A stretch of 22,610 nt of DNA from Spirochaetaceae bacterium. GTDB lineage: Bacteria; Spirochaetota; Spirochaetia; Treponematales; Breznakiellaceae. Where the stretch lies: assembly GCA_031284645.1 (NCBI GenBank), contig JAITXS010000003.1, forward strand, positions 1-22,610. The letters are read 5' to 3'. Under the pieces are notes generated by a model, which was not told the origin of the DNA, did not search any database, and worked only from the letters and a program-made list of their open reading frames with translations. A program made the position numbers and the translations under genes. Positions 1 to 6,994 of the stretch are shown one piece after another (position 1 is the first letter of the stretch; each line of letters starts with the position of its first letter).

Positions 1-1116
1 GTCTGGGACGCTCTCCTTGATCCTGAAAAACACACGGTTGCACAATTCGCTCCGGCGGTTCGCGTGGCTCTTGCCGAGGAATTTGGCATGAAGCCCGGTT
101 ATCTTGTTACTAAAAAACTCTATGCGGCGCTTCGAAAACTCGGCTTCAAGACCGTGTTTGACACAAACTTTGCCGCAGATCTTACCATCATGGAAGAAAG
201 CGCAGAGCTGGTGAAGCGTCTTTCCGAAAAATCAAAGGATATTCCGCTGATTACGTCCTGTTGTCCTTCATGGGTTGATTATCTTGAAAAATATTATGAG
301 GATTTTATCCCGAATTTTTCAACAGCAAAATCACCACAGCAGATGATGGGCGCGATGATTAAAGGATACTGGGCAGGAAAAGCCGGTGTTAACCCGAATA
401 AAGTTTATTCTGTGTCCATCATGCCCTGTACGGCAAAAAAGTGGGAGTGCCGCCGTGACATCCACATGAAAAGCGCCGGACACGGATGGGATGTTGATAT
501 TGTCCTTACAACCAGAGAGCTTGCCCGAATGATTAAACAAGCCGGTATTGATCTTATGAACCTACCCGAAGAAGAGGCGGACAGTCCGCTTGGCCCTTAT
601 ACCGGTGCGGGAACTCTTTTCGGCACAACAGGCGGTGTTATGGAAGCCGCTGTCCGTACAGCACACTATATTCTTACCAAGAAAGAGATGGGGGATGTAA
701 ACTTTACACCTGTGCGTGGTTTTGACGGCATTAAAGAAGCCGAGGTTGATATAAACGGCACCAAGATCAATCTTGCCGTTGCCCATCAGGTAGGCAATGT
801 ACAGGATCTTTTGGAGAAAATTCGCGCTTTACGTGCCGAAGGAAAACCGGCCCCCTGGCAGTTTATCGAGGTTATGGCCTGTCGCGGCGGCTGTGTCGCG
901 GGAGGTGGTCAGCCCTATGGTGCTACAGACAAAATCCGCAAAGAACGCGCCGACGGACTCTACGCAGATGACGCGAAATCAACATTCCGCTGTTCCCATC
1001 AGAACCCTGATATCCAGAAAATCTACAAAGAATTCCTCGGTGAACCGGGCGGACACAAGGCACACGAGCTTTTGCATACCGAATACAAAGCATTGGAGCT
1101 TTACTCGGATATCTGA
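1..1116 (+). CDS. hydA: [FeFe] hydrogenase, C-terminal part (5' end outside window)
   Basis: This is the catalytic H-cluster domain plus the small-subunit-like tail of an iron-only hydrogenase, which interconverts protons, electrons and H2 in the cytoplasm. The frame is open from base 1, so the N-terminal ferredoxin-like part lies outside the window. All three H-cluster signatures are visible: TSCCPSW (bases 253-273), MPCTAKKWE (421-447) and EVMACRGGCVAGGGQP (from 868). The cysteine ligands fall at about 262, 427, 880 and 892, and the double Cys in the first motif matches the proton-transfer Cys of prototypical enzymes. The tail, with RCSHQNPDIQKIYKEFLG and AHELLHTEY, is the usual Fe_hyd_SSU end. 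Electron partners such as HydB or HydC cannot be seen. A strong hairpin terminator follows. The family is certain; whether it is a bifurcating subunit is unknown. Confidence 0.96.
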   Translation, partial: VWDALLDPEKHTVAQFAPAVRVALAEEFGMKPGYLVTKKLYAALRKLGFKTVFDTNFAADLTIMEESAELVKRLSEKSKDIPLITSCCPSWVDYLEKYYEDFIPNFSTAKSPQQMMGAMIKGYWAGKAGVNPNKVYSVSIMPCTAKKWECRRDIHMKSAGHGWDVDIVLTTRELARMIKQAGIDLMNLPEEEADSPLGPYTGAGTLFGTTGGVMEAAVRTAHYILTKKEMGDVNFTPVRGFDGIKEAEVDINGTKINLAVAHQVGNVQDLLEKIRALRAEGKPAPWQFIEVMACRGGCVAGGGQPYGATDKIRKERADGLYADDAKSTFRCSHQNPDIQKIYKEFLGEPGGHKAHELLHTEYKALELYSDI

Positions 1117-1129
1117 TTATAGACGATTC

Positions 1130-1170
1130 AAAAAAGAGAGTGCCCCATACGGTACTCTCTTTTTTGTTTG
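1130..1170 (+). terminator. Rho-independent terminator after the hydrogenase
   Basis: AAAAAAGAGAGT (1130-1141) pairs perfectly with ACTCTCTTTTTT (1154-1165). Inner GCC/GGT pairing extends the stem and leaves a CCATAC loop. The A-run and T-run arms make it usable in both directions. It lies 14 bases after the hydrogenase stop. Confidence 0.88.
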
Positions 1171-1187
1171 GGAAACTTGCCTGATTT

Positions 1188-1235
1188 GATCCGTAAAGTC
1201 GTTCAGGAAGCGGGCCGCCCTGAACGACGGATTTT
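1188..1235 (+). terminator. Second strong hairpin between hydrogenase and pgsA-like gene
   Basis: GTCGTTCAGG (1198-1207) and CCTGAACGAC (1219-1228) form a perfect 10-bp stem. The 11-base loop holds a further GCGG/CCGC pairing. Flanking ATCC and GGAT can extend the stem past a bulge, and a short T-run follows. It may be a second terminator, or a REP-like element or attenuator ahead of the next gene. Confidence 0.5.
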
Positions 1236-1295
1236 AAAATGACATTTTCCACCGTCTATCTTGCGGATTTTCCGTATCTATATTACAATGCAGGT

Positions 1296-1898
1296 ATGAG
1301 AATTGCAGATAAATTGACTTTGGTCCGTATATGTTATGCCCCTGTTTTTTTGGTTTTTTACCTATTGGCAAACTCTGAGTCACCGGCATTCGTTTGGTTT
1401 AGCACTCATTCGTTTATCATTCTGTTAATACTTACCATACTGCTTGCCCTGGTTGAATTTACCGATTACCTTGACGGTAATATAGCTCGCAAATTAAAAC
1501 AGGTAAGTGATACCGGCAAACTTCTTGACCCCTTTGCCGATGCGCTTCTCCATATTACTACATTTTTCTGTTTTACCTACTCACGTTATATGCCGCCTAT
1601 ACTTTTTATGATCATTTTCTACCGTGAATTCGGGATGATATTCCTCCGTATGCAGACAATCAAGAATGGCGTTGCGATTGCCGCACGCCCGGGTGGAAAA
1701 TTAAAGACCGTGTTTTATATCGTGGCGGGTTTTTGGACGCTTGCCGTAAATATTTACGAAAAAAGCGGGGGGTGGAGTATCCCTTGCAGCGATTATTTCC
1801 CTGTTATCGCTATTATCCTTTTCAGTATCTGCGCGCTTCTTGCTTTGATTTCCTTTATTGATTATATCGTGCATTTTGCTATAGGAATAAAAAAATAG
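1296..1898 (+). CDS. pgsA: CDP-alcohol phosphatidyltransferase (PgsA-like)
   Basis: This is a membrane enzyme that transfers a phosphatidyl group from CDP-diacylglycerol to an alcohol, most likely glycerol-3-phosphate, making phosphatidylglycerol phosphate. The complete family motif D-G-x2-A-R-x8-G-x3-D-x3-D is present at residues 60-82 (D60, G61, A64, R65, G74, D78, D82), and several hydrophobic helices surround it. The frame stays open to an ATG at 1239. I prefer the ATG at 1296 because it gives the typical N-terminus MRIADKLTLVRICYAP and a normal length of 200 residues. No convincing Shine-Dalgarno site precedes either start. It stands alone between the hairpins and the envelope cluster. 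The substrate alcohol (glycerol phosphate, serine or inositol) cannot be fixed from sequence. Confidence 0.88.
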   Translation: MRIADKLTLVRICYAPVFLVFYLLANSESPAFVWFSTHSFIILLILTILLALVEFTDYLDGNIARKLKQVSDTGKLLDPFADALLHITTFFCFTYSRYMPPILFMIIFYREFGMIFLRMQTIKNGVAIAARPGGKLKTVFYIVAGFWTLAVNIYEKSGGWSIPCSDYFPVIAIILFSICALLALISFIDYIVHFAIGIKK

Positions 1899-1955
1899 AA
1901 ATCATTAAAGAAGCACTATAGAGATCAACTTAATGTAAGGATAAGGAAAACTATT

Positions 1956-2579
1956 GTGAATAAAAATGTGAAAAAATGGTATCTTGGTTTTTTCTGTACG
2001 GCGCTCTGTGTGTTTGGTGTATCATGCGCTTCGAACCCTCAGGTTTCCCGTGTGAACTCAAGTACACAGACCGACCTGAGCGGATATTGGAATGATACGG
2101 ATGTCCGTATCGTATGCGAAGCTTTGATAAACGACTGCCTGAATTCTCCGCGTATGACCCAGGCTCTTGCGAAATTTAAAGGTAAAACCCCCAAGGTGAT
2201 TGTCGGCAATTTTTCGAATGACAGCGATGAACATATCGACACATCAATCATTGCCATGAATATGGAATCGACTATTTTTAACAGCGGGAAACTTGACTTT
2301 GTGGCCGGCGGGAAAGAACGCGGGGAGCTTCGGCAGGAACGGCTTGACCAGCAGGGGAACGCCAGTGAAGCTACAGCGAAAGCGCTTGCCAATGAAACCG
2401 GCGCGAGTTTTATGCTCAGCGGTGCTGTTAAGACAATTGTCGATCAGGCGGGAAACCGGATGACGCGCACCTATTTTGTTAATGCCCAAATGACCGATCT
2501 GGAGACAAATGAACGGGTGTGGTTGTCGCAAAACAGTGATATAAAAAAAATTATTGTACGACCGAAAAATAAGTTTTAA
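1956..2579 (+). CDS. LpoB-like outer-membrane lipoprotein
   Basis: This is an exported lipoprotein of 207 residues with a GTG start and an AAGGA site about 8 bases upstream. The hydrophobic signal ends at GVSC, with Cys24 as the likely lipidated residue. The rest looks like the LpoB/YcfM family (peptidoglycan synthase activators): PKVIVGNFSNDSDEHID, then an ALANETGASFMLSGAV strand-helix region and a C-terminal TDLETNERVWLSQNSDIKK segment. In enterobacteria LpoB activates PBP1b from the outer membrane. The same TolB-N/CsgG-type fold is used by FlgO, a flagellar outer-membrane protein of Vibrio. It heads a cluster of LPP20-type lipoproteins that runs into a fliG-like gene, so a flagellar or envelope-assembly role is as plausible as a PBP role. 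Family good; function inferred. Confidence 0.82.
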   Translation: MNKNVKKWYLGFFCTALCVFGVSCASNPQVSRVNSSTQTDLSGYWNDTDVRIVCEALINDCLNSPRMTQALAKFKGKTPKVIVGNFSNDSDEHIDTSIIAMNMESTIFNSGKLDFVAGGKERGELRQERLDQQGNASEATAKALANETGASFMLSGAVKTIVDQAGNRMTRTYFVNAQMTDLETNERVWLSQNSDIKKIIVRPKNKF

Positions 2580-2640
2580 AAAAAATGAGAAAACGCGTGT
2601 TTTTTTAAAATGATTTATTTACAAACAAGGCTCAATGGGA

Positions 2641-2690
2641 CTTAAAAAACGCATGGCGTTTAATTAAATTTAAGAAGCCGGAAATCCGGC
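2641..2690 (+). promoter_or_regulatory. Two hairpins in the leader of the LPP20 lipoprotein gene
   Basis: AAACGC-ATG-GCGTTT sits inside outer CTTAAA/TTTAAG arms (2641-2674). GCCGG-AAAT-CCGGC (2677-2690) ends just before the ribosome site AGGAGA (2692-2697). They may stabilise the mRNA or control translation. A weak promoter-like TTTACA (2618-2623) followed by 17 bases and an AT-rich hexamer lies upstream. No known riboswitch is recognised. Confidence 0.4.
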
Positions 2691-2702
2691 ATAGGAGAAA
2701 TT

Positions 2703-3302
2703 ATGAAAAAGGTTTTAGGAATGACGCTGGCACTTTCGTTATTGCTGGGCGGGCTTATCGGATGCGCGAGCGGAGGTGGAACATCTGCACAGGCTCCCGC
2801 CGATTCTACCCAGAGAAAAGCTCCCGGTGGTGTTCCTGATTTTGTGAAAAAGGCGTTGTTAAGCGCTCCTGAAGATGCGCTTGTCGGTATCGGGACAGCA
2901 AAACTGGCAAGCGTGAGCCAGTCAATGACGTTGGCTCAGACGCGTGCGCGCGCAGATATTGCACGGCAGTTGAATACCATGATTAAAGATATGGTCAATG
3001 ACTATACCGCATCCAGCGAGGTTGATACAAGCGCGGCAATTTCTTTCCAGGAGACTTGTACTCAGGCGCTTGCAAAGGCAACACTAACCGGTGCATCGGT
3101 TGTTGAGATGGACACCGATGACAAGGGTGCGTATTGGGTCGTGGTTTCAATGGGGAAGTCCAAGGCTGCGGAAGAGATCAATCAGGCCGCCGCTGCCGCG
3201 AAACTTAAAGCACCCGCATTGGCTTCTTTTGATGCTCAGGCGAGGATGGACAAGGCGTTTGATAAAATTGCCTCCGAAGTGCCTCAGATTGTAAGTCAAT
3301 AG
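2703..3302 (+). CDS. LPP20 family lipoprotein (FlgP-like)
   Basis: This 199-residue lipoprotein has a strong ribosome site (AGGAGA) before the ATG and a classical signal peptide ending LIGC, with Cys21 lipidated. The mature part carries an LPP20-type domain at about residues 41-150: GVPDFVKKALLSAPEDALVGIG, then an alternating A/R helix with ARADIARQL, and a WVVVSMGKSKA strand. The C-terminal third is Ala-rich and probably helical. LPP20 domains occur in Helicobacter Lpp20 and in FlgP, an outer-membrane flagellar lipoprotein that forms the basal disk in Campylobacter. It follows the LpoB-like gene in the same direction, after a leader with two hairpins, and a terminator follows it. It is probably an abundant, separately expressed protein. 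Flagellar involvement is inferred from context. Confidence 0.85.
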   Translation: MKKVLGMTLALSLLLGGLIGCASGGGTSAQAPADSTQRKAPGGVPDFVKKALLSAPEDALVGIGTAKLASVSQSMTLAQTRARADIARQLNTMIKDMVNDYTASSEVDTSAAISFQETCTQALAKATLTGASVVEMDTDDKGAYWVVVSMGKSKAAEEINQAAAAAKLKAPALASFDAQARMDKAFDKIASEVPQIVSQ

Positions 3303-3313
3303 TTTTATTCCTG

Positions 3314-3352
3314 AAAGATAACGGGTACGGCAATACACGCCGTTATCTTTTA
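3314..3352 (+). terminator. Terminator after the LPP20 lipoprotein gene
   Basis: AAAGATAACGG (3314-3324) pairs perfectly with CCGTTATCTTT (3340-3350), leaving a 15-base loop. The right arm ends in a short T-run. It lies 12 bases from the stop codon and 12 bases before the next gene, so read-through is possible. Confidence 0.75.
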
Positions 3353-3363
3353 GTTAAAAACGA

Positions 3364-4194
3364 ATGATGAAAAATTTAATTCCGCTATTATGTATAGTTT
3401 TTTTGTTGCCTTGTTGTGCATCAGGAAAAAAAGAGCCTGTAAATGAAGCGGAGTCCGCGCTGGCGGATAACAGTGCTCTGCCGCATCCCATGCAGGCTCA
3501 GCTTGATAAAGGTAATTGGCTGACATATCCGAGAGACGGCGATTTGATTGTTCTTGGCATTGCGAACAGACAGAGTAAACGGGAAGATGAGATACGTCTT
3601 GCGCTGGAAGATGCGGCCTATAAAGTAGCGCTTTTCAACGGAATTAAAGGCAAAGCGTCTATGGTCACAGGATCGGGTTCACAATCCTTTGATTTTTTTG
3701 CCGATGCAAGTCTTGAGCTTGATTACGATAAAGATTATCAGAAATATCAAAAGCAATTGATTTTTGATCCGGAAGATGATCTTGTGGTAAGTGACGGAGC
3801 TGTATATATCCGGGTACGTTATAAAACCACAGTCCCCTTGCAGCTGAGTTATCAATTTAATACTTCAGGCAAGAGACCTGAATGGATGAATAAGCCGCCG
3901 GCAAATATTGAAAACTACCTTGTCGGCATAGGTTTTGCAAGAGCTCAAAGACGCATCAAAGACACGATTTTAAAGTCCTATGAAGCCGCCATTGCCGCTC
4001 TTATCGCTCAGGTTTCATCTCAGCTTCTTACAAACGATCGTTTTACCAGTGATAATGCGGGATCAAGCGGAAAATCGTCAAGTACTCAAATCAGCGAGGC
4101 TTCGCTTGTCGATTTTTGTGTTTTGGAAACATGGATTGATCCGCTTGATAAGTCAATATGGACTTTAGCCATAGCAAAATCAATCAAGCAATAA
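3364..4194 (+). CDS. Lipoprotein with two LPP20-like segments
   Basis: This is a 276-residue lipoprotein. Two consecutive ATG codons (3364 and 3367) are possible starts and no clear Shine-Dalgarno site is seen. The signal peptide ends in LLPCCAS, so Cys17 or Cys18 is lipidated by a relaxed spirochaetal lipobox. Two stretches resemble the LPP20 pattern of its neighbours. One is at about residues 52-100 (LIVLGIANRQSKREDEIRL followed by an Ala-rich helix). The second, clearer one starts near 168 (KRPEWMNKPPANIENYLVGIG, then a helix with YEAAIAALIAQVSSQL). The P-x-W-x-x-x-P...GIG-x-A pattern is shared with the proteins at 2703 and 4397, so these look like diverged paralogues. Its position inside the cluster suggests a periplasmic or outer-membrane partner of those proteins. 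No enzyme motif is visible. Confidence 0.75.
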   Translation: MMKNLIPLLCIVFLLPCCASGKKEPVNEAESALADNSALPHPMQAQLDKGNWLTYPRDGDLIVLGIANRQSKREDEIRLALEDAAYKVALFNGIKGKASMVTGSGSQSFDFFADASLELDYDKDYQKYQKQLIFDPEDDLVVSDGAVYIRVRYKTTVPLQLSYQFNTSGKRPEWMNKPPANIENYLVGIGFARAQRRIKDTILKSYEAAIAALIAQVSSQLLTNDRFTSDNAGSSGKSSSTQISEASLVDFCVLETWIDPLDKSIWTLAIAKSIKQ

Positions 4195-4223
4195 TTTTAT
4201 AAAAAAAGTATAAGGAGAATTGT

Positions 4224-4382
4224 ATGAGTTTAATAAAAACAGTATTGATAAGCTTATGTTTATGTTTGCTATTTATCGGCTGCGGAACAAAGCCAAGGCA
4301 AAACACGCTTGATAAAGGCAATGCCATGAAAAACGAAGCCATAGGTAATATGAATAATGCTATGGACAAGGAATACCGCTAA
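4224..4382 (+). CDS. Small lipoprotein, 52 residues
   Basis: This short gene is easily missed. The ATG at 4224 has an ideal AAGGAG ribosome site 6 bases upstream (4212-4217), and the frame ends with TAA at 4380-4382. The product begins MSLIKTVLISLCLCLLFIGC, a textbook lipoprotein signal with lipobox LFIGC and Cys20 lipidated. Only a 32-residue polar tail follows, rich in Asn, Lys, Met and Ala (NAMKNEAIGNMNNAMDKEYR). It lies 29 bases after the upstream lipoprotein and 14 bases before the next gene, on the same strand, so it is very probably co-transcribed. Size and layout recall small entericidin- or Lpp-like lipoproteins, but no family is recognised. The strong ribosome site and lipobox make coding very likely; function unknown. 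Confidence 0.82.
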   Translation: MSLIKTVLISLCLCLLFIGCGTKPRQNTLDKGNAMKNEAIGNMNNAMDKEYR

Positions 4383-4396
4383 TTTAAGGGGCCTGT

Positions 4397-5665
4397 ATGC
4401 TAAAGATAAAAAAAATAATGCTTGCTTTCCTTGTGCTTTTCCTCTGTACTTTTTGTGTTACAGCGCAAAATGTTCCGGGTAAAACTCAGGCAGAAGACGC
4501 GCAGCAGAGGATGGATAAAGCTTTTTCCGCCGGTCAAAACCCGACGGAAGAGCGTAAATCCGCCGGGGGACAGAGTTCCCCAACACAAAATCCTGCGCAG
4601 AACAGCGCGCCTGATCCGGCGGGGGGACAGAGTCCTTCAACACAGAATACGAAGAACACGGCGGCTGTTTCGGCCTCTGTGCCTGATCCGCTTGTCACAA
4701 GAGACAAAAACGGCAAGCCGAACTGGGTTGATAAACCGGACAGTGCCTATGACAAGAGATATTATCTTTCGGCTATTGGATACGGCACGAACAGACAACA
4801 AGCCGAGGCGAGCGCTTTTAGCAATTTGACAGGGCTCTTTGGTCAGTCGGTAACAAGCAAAATAAGTACCGTGGAAAGTTATAAAGAAAAAATCGTTGAC
4901 GGTGCGATTTCAGTAGAAAGCGGAGACGAGATTTCAAATGCGGTAGAGCTTTCTTCTTCAATCGATCAGCTTATCGGTGCCGAAATCAACGATAGGTGGG
5001 AAGATAAATCCAGGGGACTCTACTATGCCGCAGCGATTATGGAAAAGCCGCGTGCAATTAACATTTATACCGGATTGATTGATTCAAACCGTGCACTTAT
5101 CGAAAAACTTACCAATATTCCCGCTGCGGAAAAAAACACTATTGACGGTATTGTCCGTTATCACTTTGCGGCAAGTTTAGCAGATACCAACGATGTATTT
5201 GCCACGGTTCTTTCAATATTGGGCGGGCCGGATAAAAAAAATGAATTAAAATCAGGGGAAGATTACCGCTATGAAGCCGGTGCTATCGCAAAAAAGATTC
5301 CGGTGAATGTTGTAGTAAAAAATGATGTGGACGGCAGAATTAAAGCAGCGTTCGTACGTGTGTTTACCGATGCGGGGTTTAGAACCGGTAATAGCAATTC
5401 CCGTTATGTGCTTAACGCGGTACTTTCAATCTCTGCCGTTGAGCTGAATAATCAGAATAAATTCTCCCGTTATGTTGTTGACGCGAGTCTTATTGATAGT
5501 TCGGATAATTCGGTCCTGACGCCGTTTAATATCAACGGACGAGAGGGACATCTTACGCAGCCGGAAGCAAATGCCCGCGCTGTCCGCGCCGCGGAACAGA
5601 AAATCAAAGAAGATTTTAGTGAAGCCTTAAGAGAATATTTATCTTCGGCTTTACCTAAAAAATAA
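4397..5665 (+). CDS. Secreted LPP20-type protein with extra C-terminal domain (FlgT-like layout)
   Basis: This 422-residue exported protein has an AAGGGG ribosome site 5 bases before the ATG. The signal peptide ends near VTAQ (residue 24). Cys17 and Cys20 lie in the hydrophobic core, so lipidation is possible but signal peptidase I cleavage looks likelier. Residues 25-100 are a low-complexity Gln/Ser/Pro linker holding a 19-residue repeat (AGGQSSPTQN, AGGQSPSTQN). Residues about 105-230 match the LPP20 pattern of the neighbours (KPNWVDKPDSAYDKRYYLSA, then QAEASAFSNL). Residues about 290-422 form another alpha/beta domain (PVNVVVKNDVDGRIKAAF to EDFSEALREYLSSALPKK) that resembles CsgG/LpoB-type folds. 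An LPP20-like part joined to a TolB-N-like part is broadly the layout of FlgT. It ends 23 bases before the fliG-like gene. Fold assignment of the C-terminal half is tentative. Confidence 0.75.
   Translation: MLKIKKIMLAFLVLFLCTFCVTAQNVPGKTQAEDAQQRMDKAFSAGQNPTEERKSAGGQSSPTQNPAQNSAPDPAGGQSPSTQNTKNTAAVSASVPDPLVTRDKNGKPNWVDKPDSAYDKRYYLSAIGYGTNRQQAEASAFSNLTGLFGQSVTSKISTVESYKEKIVDGAISVESGDEISNAVELSSSIDQLIGAEINDRWEDKSRGLYYAAAIMEKPRAINIYTGLIDSNRALIEKLTNIPAAEKNTIDGIVRYHFAASLADTNDVFATVLSILGGPDKKNELKSGEDYRYEAGAIAKKIPVNVVVKNDVDGRIKAAFVRVFTDAGFRTGNSNSRYVLNAVLSISAVELNNQNKFSRYVVDASLIDSSDNSVLTPFNINGREGHLTQPEANARAVRAAEQKIKEDFSEALREYLSSALPKK
4564..4650 (+). repeat. Intragenic 57-base imperfect tandem repeat
   Basis: The motif GGGGACAGAGT followed by an ACACA(A/G)AAT segment recurs with a 57-base (19-codon) offset (GACAGAGT at 4569 and 4626). 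It encodes two Gly-Gln-Ser/Thr-Gln-Asn linker units in the secreted protein at 4397. The length is in frame, so copy-number change would only lengthen or shorten the linker. Confidence 0.7.
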
Positions 5666-5688
5666 CGGCGCGATATAAAGAGTATGGT

Positions 5689-6870
5689 ATGGCGGATATA
5701 AAAAAAGTTCTTGCCGCATATAAAAAAAACACGCAGGTGCCTGAAACACCGGCAACCGGGGTCGGCAGGCAAAAGGGAGAGGTCGGCAGAATTCCTGCTT
5801 CTGCTCAATTTCTTGCTAAAATCCCGCGTGCTCCTGATGGGCCTTTTGAAAAAAAAAGCAGGGAAGATCAGGCAAAAGAGCCGAAATTTCGGCGTGTGGC
5901 AAAATTTCTTATTCTTATTGGCTCTGAGGAAGCGTCAAAAGTCCTCGCAAATCTTCCCGAAGATCAAGTTGAGTTGATTTCCCAGGAAATTGCCTTAATT
6001 CGCGGAATTTCTTCCGATGAAGCAGCCGGTATTTTAGATGAATTTGACACGGTTCTTTCCGGCACATACGGATACAGCGGTAGTTCACGAGGCGGCACGG
6101 ACGAGGCACGGAAACTGCTTTACGCGGCTTTTGGCCCGGAAAAAGGCGAGGCTTTGCTGCGCCGTTCCGTACCCGCAGTTAATGAAACGGTCTTTAATTT
6201 TTTAGAAGATTTTACCGGAGAACAGATTGCCCTGATCCTTCGTGATGAAAGCCCCGCCGCCGGAGCCTTGGTTCTTTCCCGGATTAACCCCAAGCTCTCT
6301 GCTGCCGCTCTTGCCGCTTCCGGCGGAGAGTGGCGGAAAGAGGCGGTACGCCGTATCGCAAGATTGGGCCGTGTTTCACCCGAAGTCCTTGTTCAGGTGG
6401 CCGGTGGCCTTCGGGAAAAAGCGAGACATATCGGGCGGACAAGCCCCGAAGAAATTGACGGCAAGGGCGTTTTGGCGGCAATTTTAAAACAGAGCGATAT
6501 TTCATTTGGCGATAAAATTTTGTCTGATCTTGCTGTCGATAATGCTGACTTAAGCCATGATATAAAAGAGCGCCTTTATACAACGGATGATGTGATTAAA
6601 GCTGATGACAGACCGATTCAAGAAAAATTGCAAACGATGAGTCTTCGGGATATTGCTGTTTTAATAAAAAATCGTCCGGCAGAATTTACGGAAAAAATTC
6701 TTTCAAACATTTCAGCAAACAGGCGTGTCGAGCTTCGTTCTGAATGTGACTTTTTAGGCCCTGTTCCGAAAAAAGACTGCGAGGAAGCAATAAAAATCTT
6801 TATGAACTGGTTCCGCACTGGTTGTGAAGAAGGCTCAATTTTGTTGGAAGGCGATGAGCTGGTTGAATAG
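5689..6870 (+). CDS. fliG1: FliG-like flagellar motor switch paralogue (FliG1 type)
   Basis: This 393-residue protein belongs to the FliG family, the rotor component that couples torque from the stator. Residues 1-65 are a basic, Pro-rich extension; an N-domain-like part covers about 66-150. The middle domain is at about 165-245 (EQIALILRDESPAAGALVLS, then RRIARLGRVSPEVLVQVAGG), and the C-terminal torque domain at about 270-385. The helix bearing the torque-generating charges is recognisable (ADDRPIQEKL, D306 D307 R308). Two hallmarks are altered: the EHPQ motif reads TGEQ (176-179) and the MFxF motif reads LYTT (296-299). Spirochaetes carry two FliG proteins; this solitary divergent copy outside a flagellar operon fits FliG1, which in Borrelia is non-structural and affects rotation at one pole. 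It follows the secreted protein gene by 23 bases with a weak AAAGAG ribosome site. Confidence 0.85.
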   Translation: MADIKKVLAAYKKNTQVPETPATGVGRQKGEVGRIPASAQFLAKIPRAPDGPFEKKSREDQAKEPKFRRVAKFLILIGSEEASKVLANLPEDQVELISQEIALIRGISSDEAAGILDEFDTVLSGTYGYSGSSRGGTDEARKLLYAAFGPEKGEALLRRSVPAVNETVFNFLEDFTGEQIALILRDESPAAGALVLSRINPKLSAAALAASGGEWRKEAVRRIARLGRVSPEVLVQVAGGLREKARHIGRTSPEEIDGKGVLAAILKQSDISFGDKILSDLAVDNADLSHDIKERLYTTDDVIKADDRPIQEKLQTMSLRDIAVLIKNRPAEFTEKILSNISANRRVELRSECDFLGPVPKKDCEEAIKIFMNWFRTGCEEGSILLEGDELVE

Positions 6871-6994
6871 GGCGGTATTTTTTAACTCAACCATGCGGAC
6901 GGAAATTTCATGTTTGAGTACCGGTAAAGGATGCGCACTTTAATATGTTTTCTAAAATGAACATCTTTGGCTGAAATACCAAAGCGGGTATGCG

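Noticed and set aside
923..1252. Antisense open frame over the hydrogenase 3' end and terminators
   Set aside because: It runs through both hairpins, lacks a ribosome site and encodes an Arg/Cys-rich composition typical of shadow frames.
1239..1295. Upstream start for the PgsA-like protein
   Set aside because: It adds 19 residues unlike the family N-terminus; the ATG at 1296 gives the typical start.
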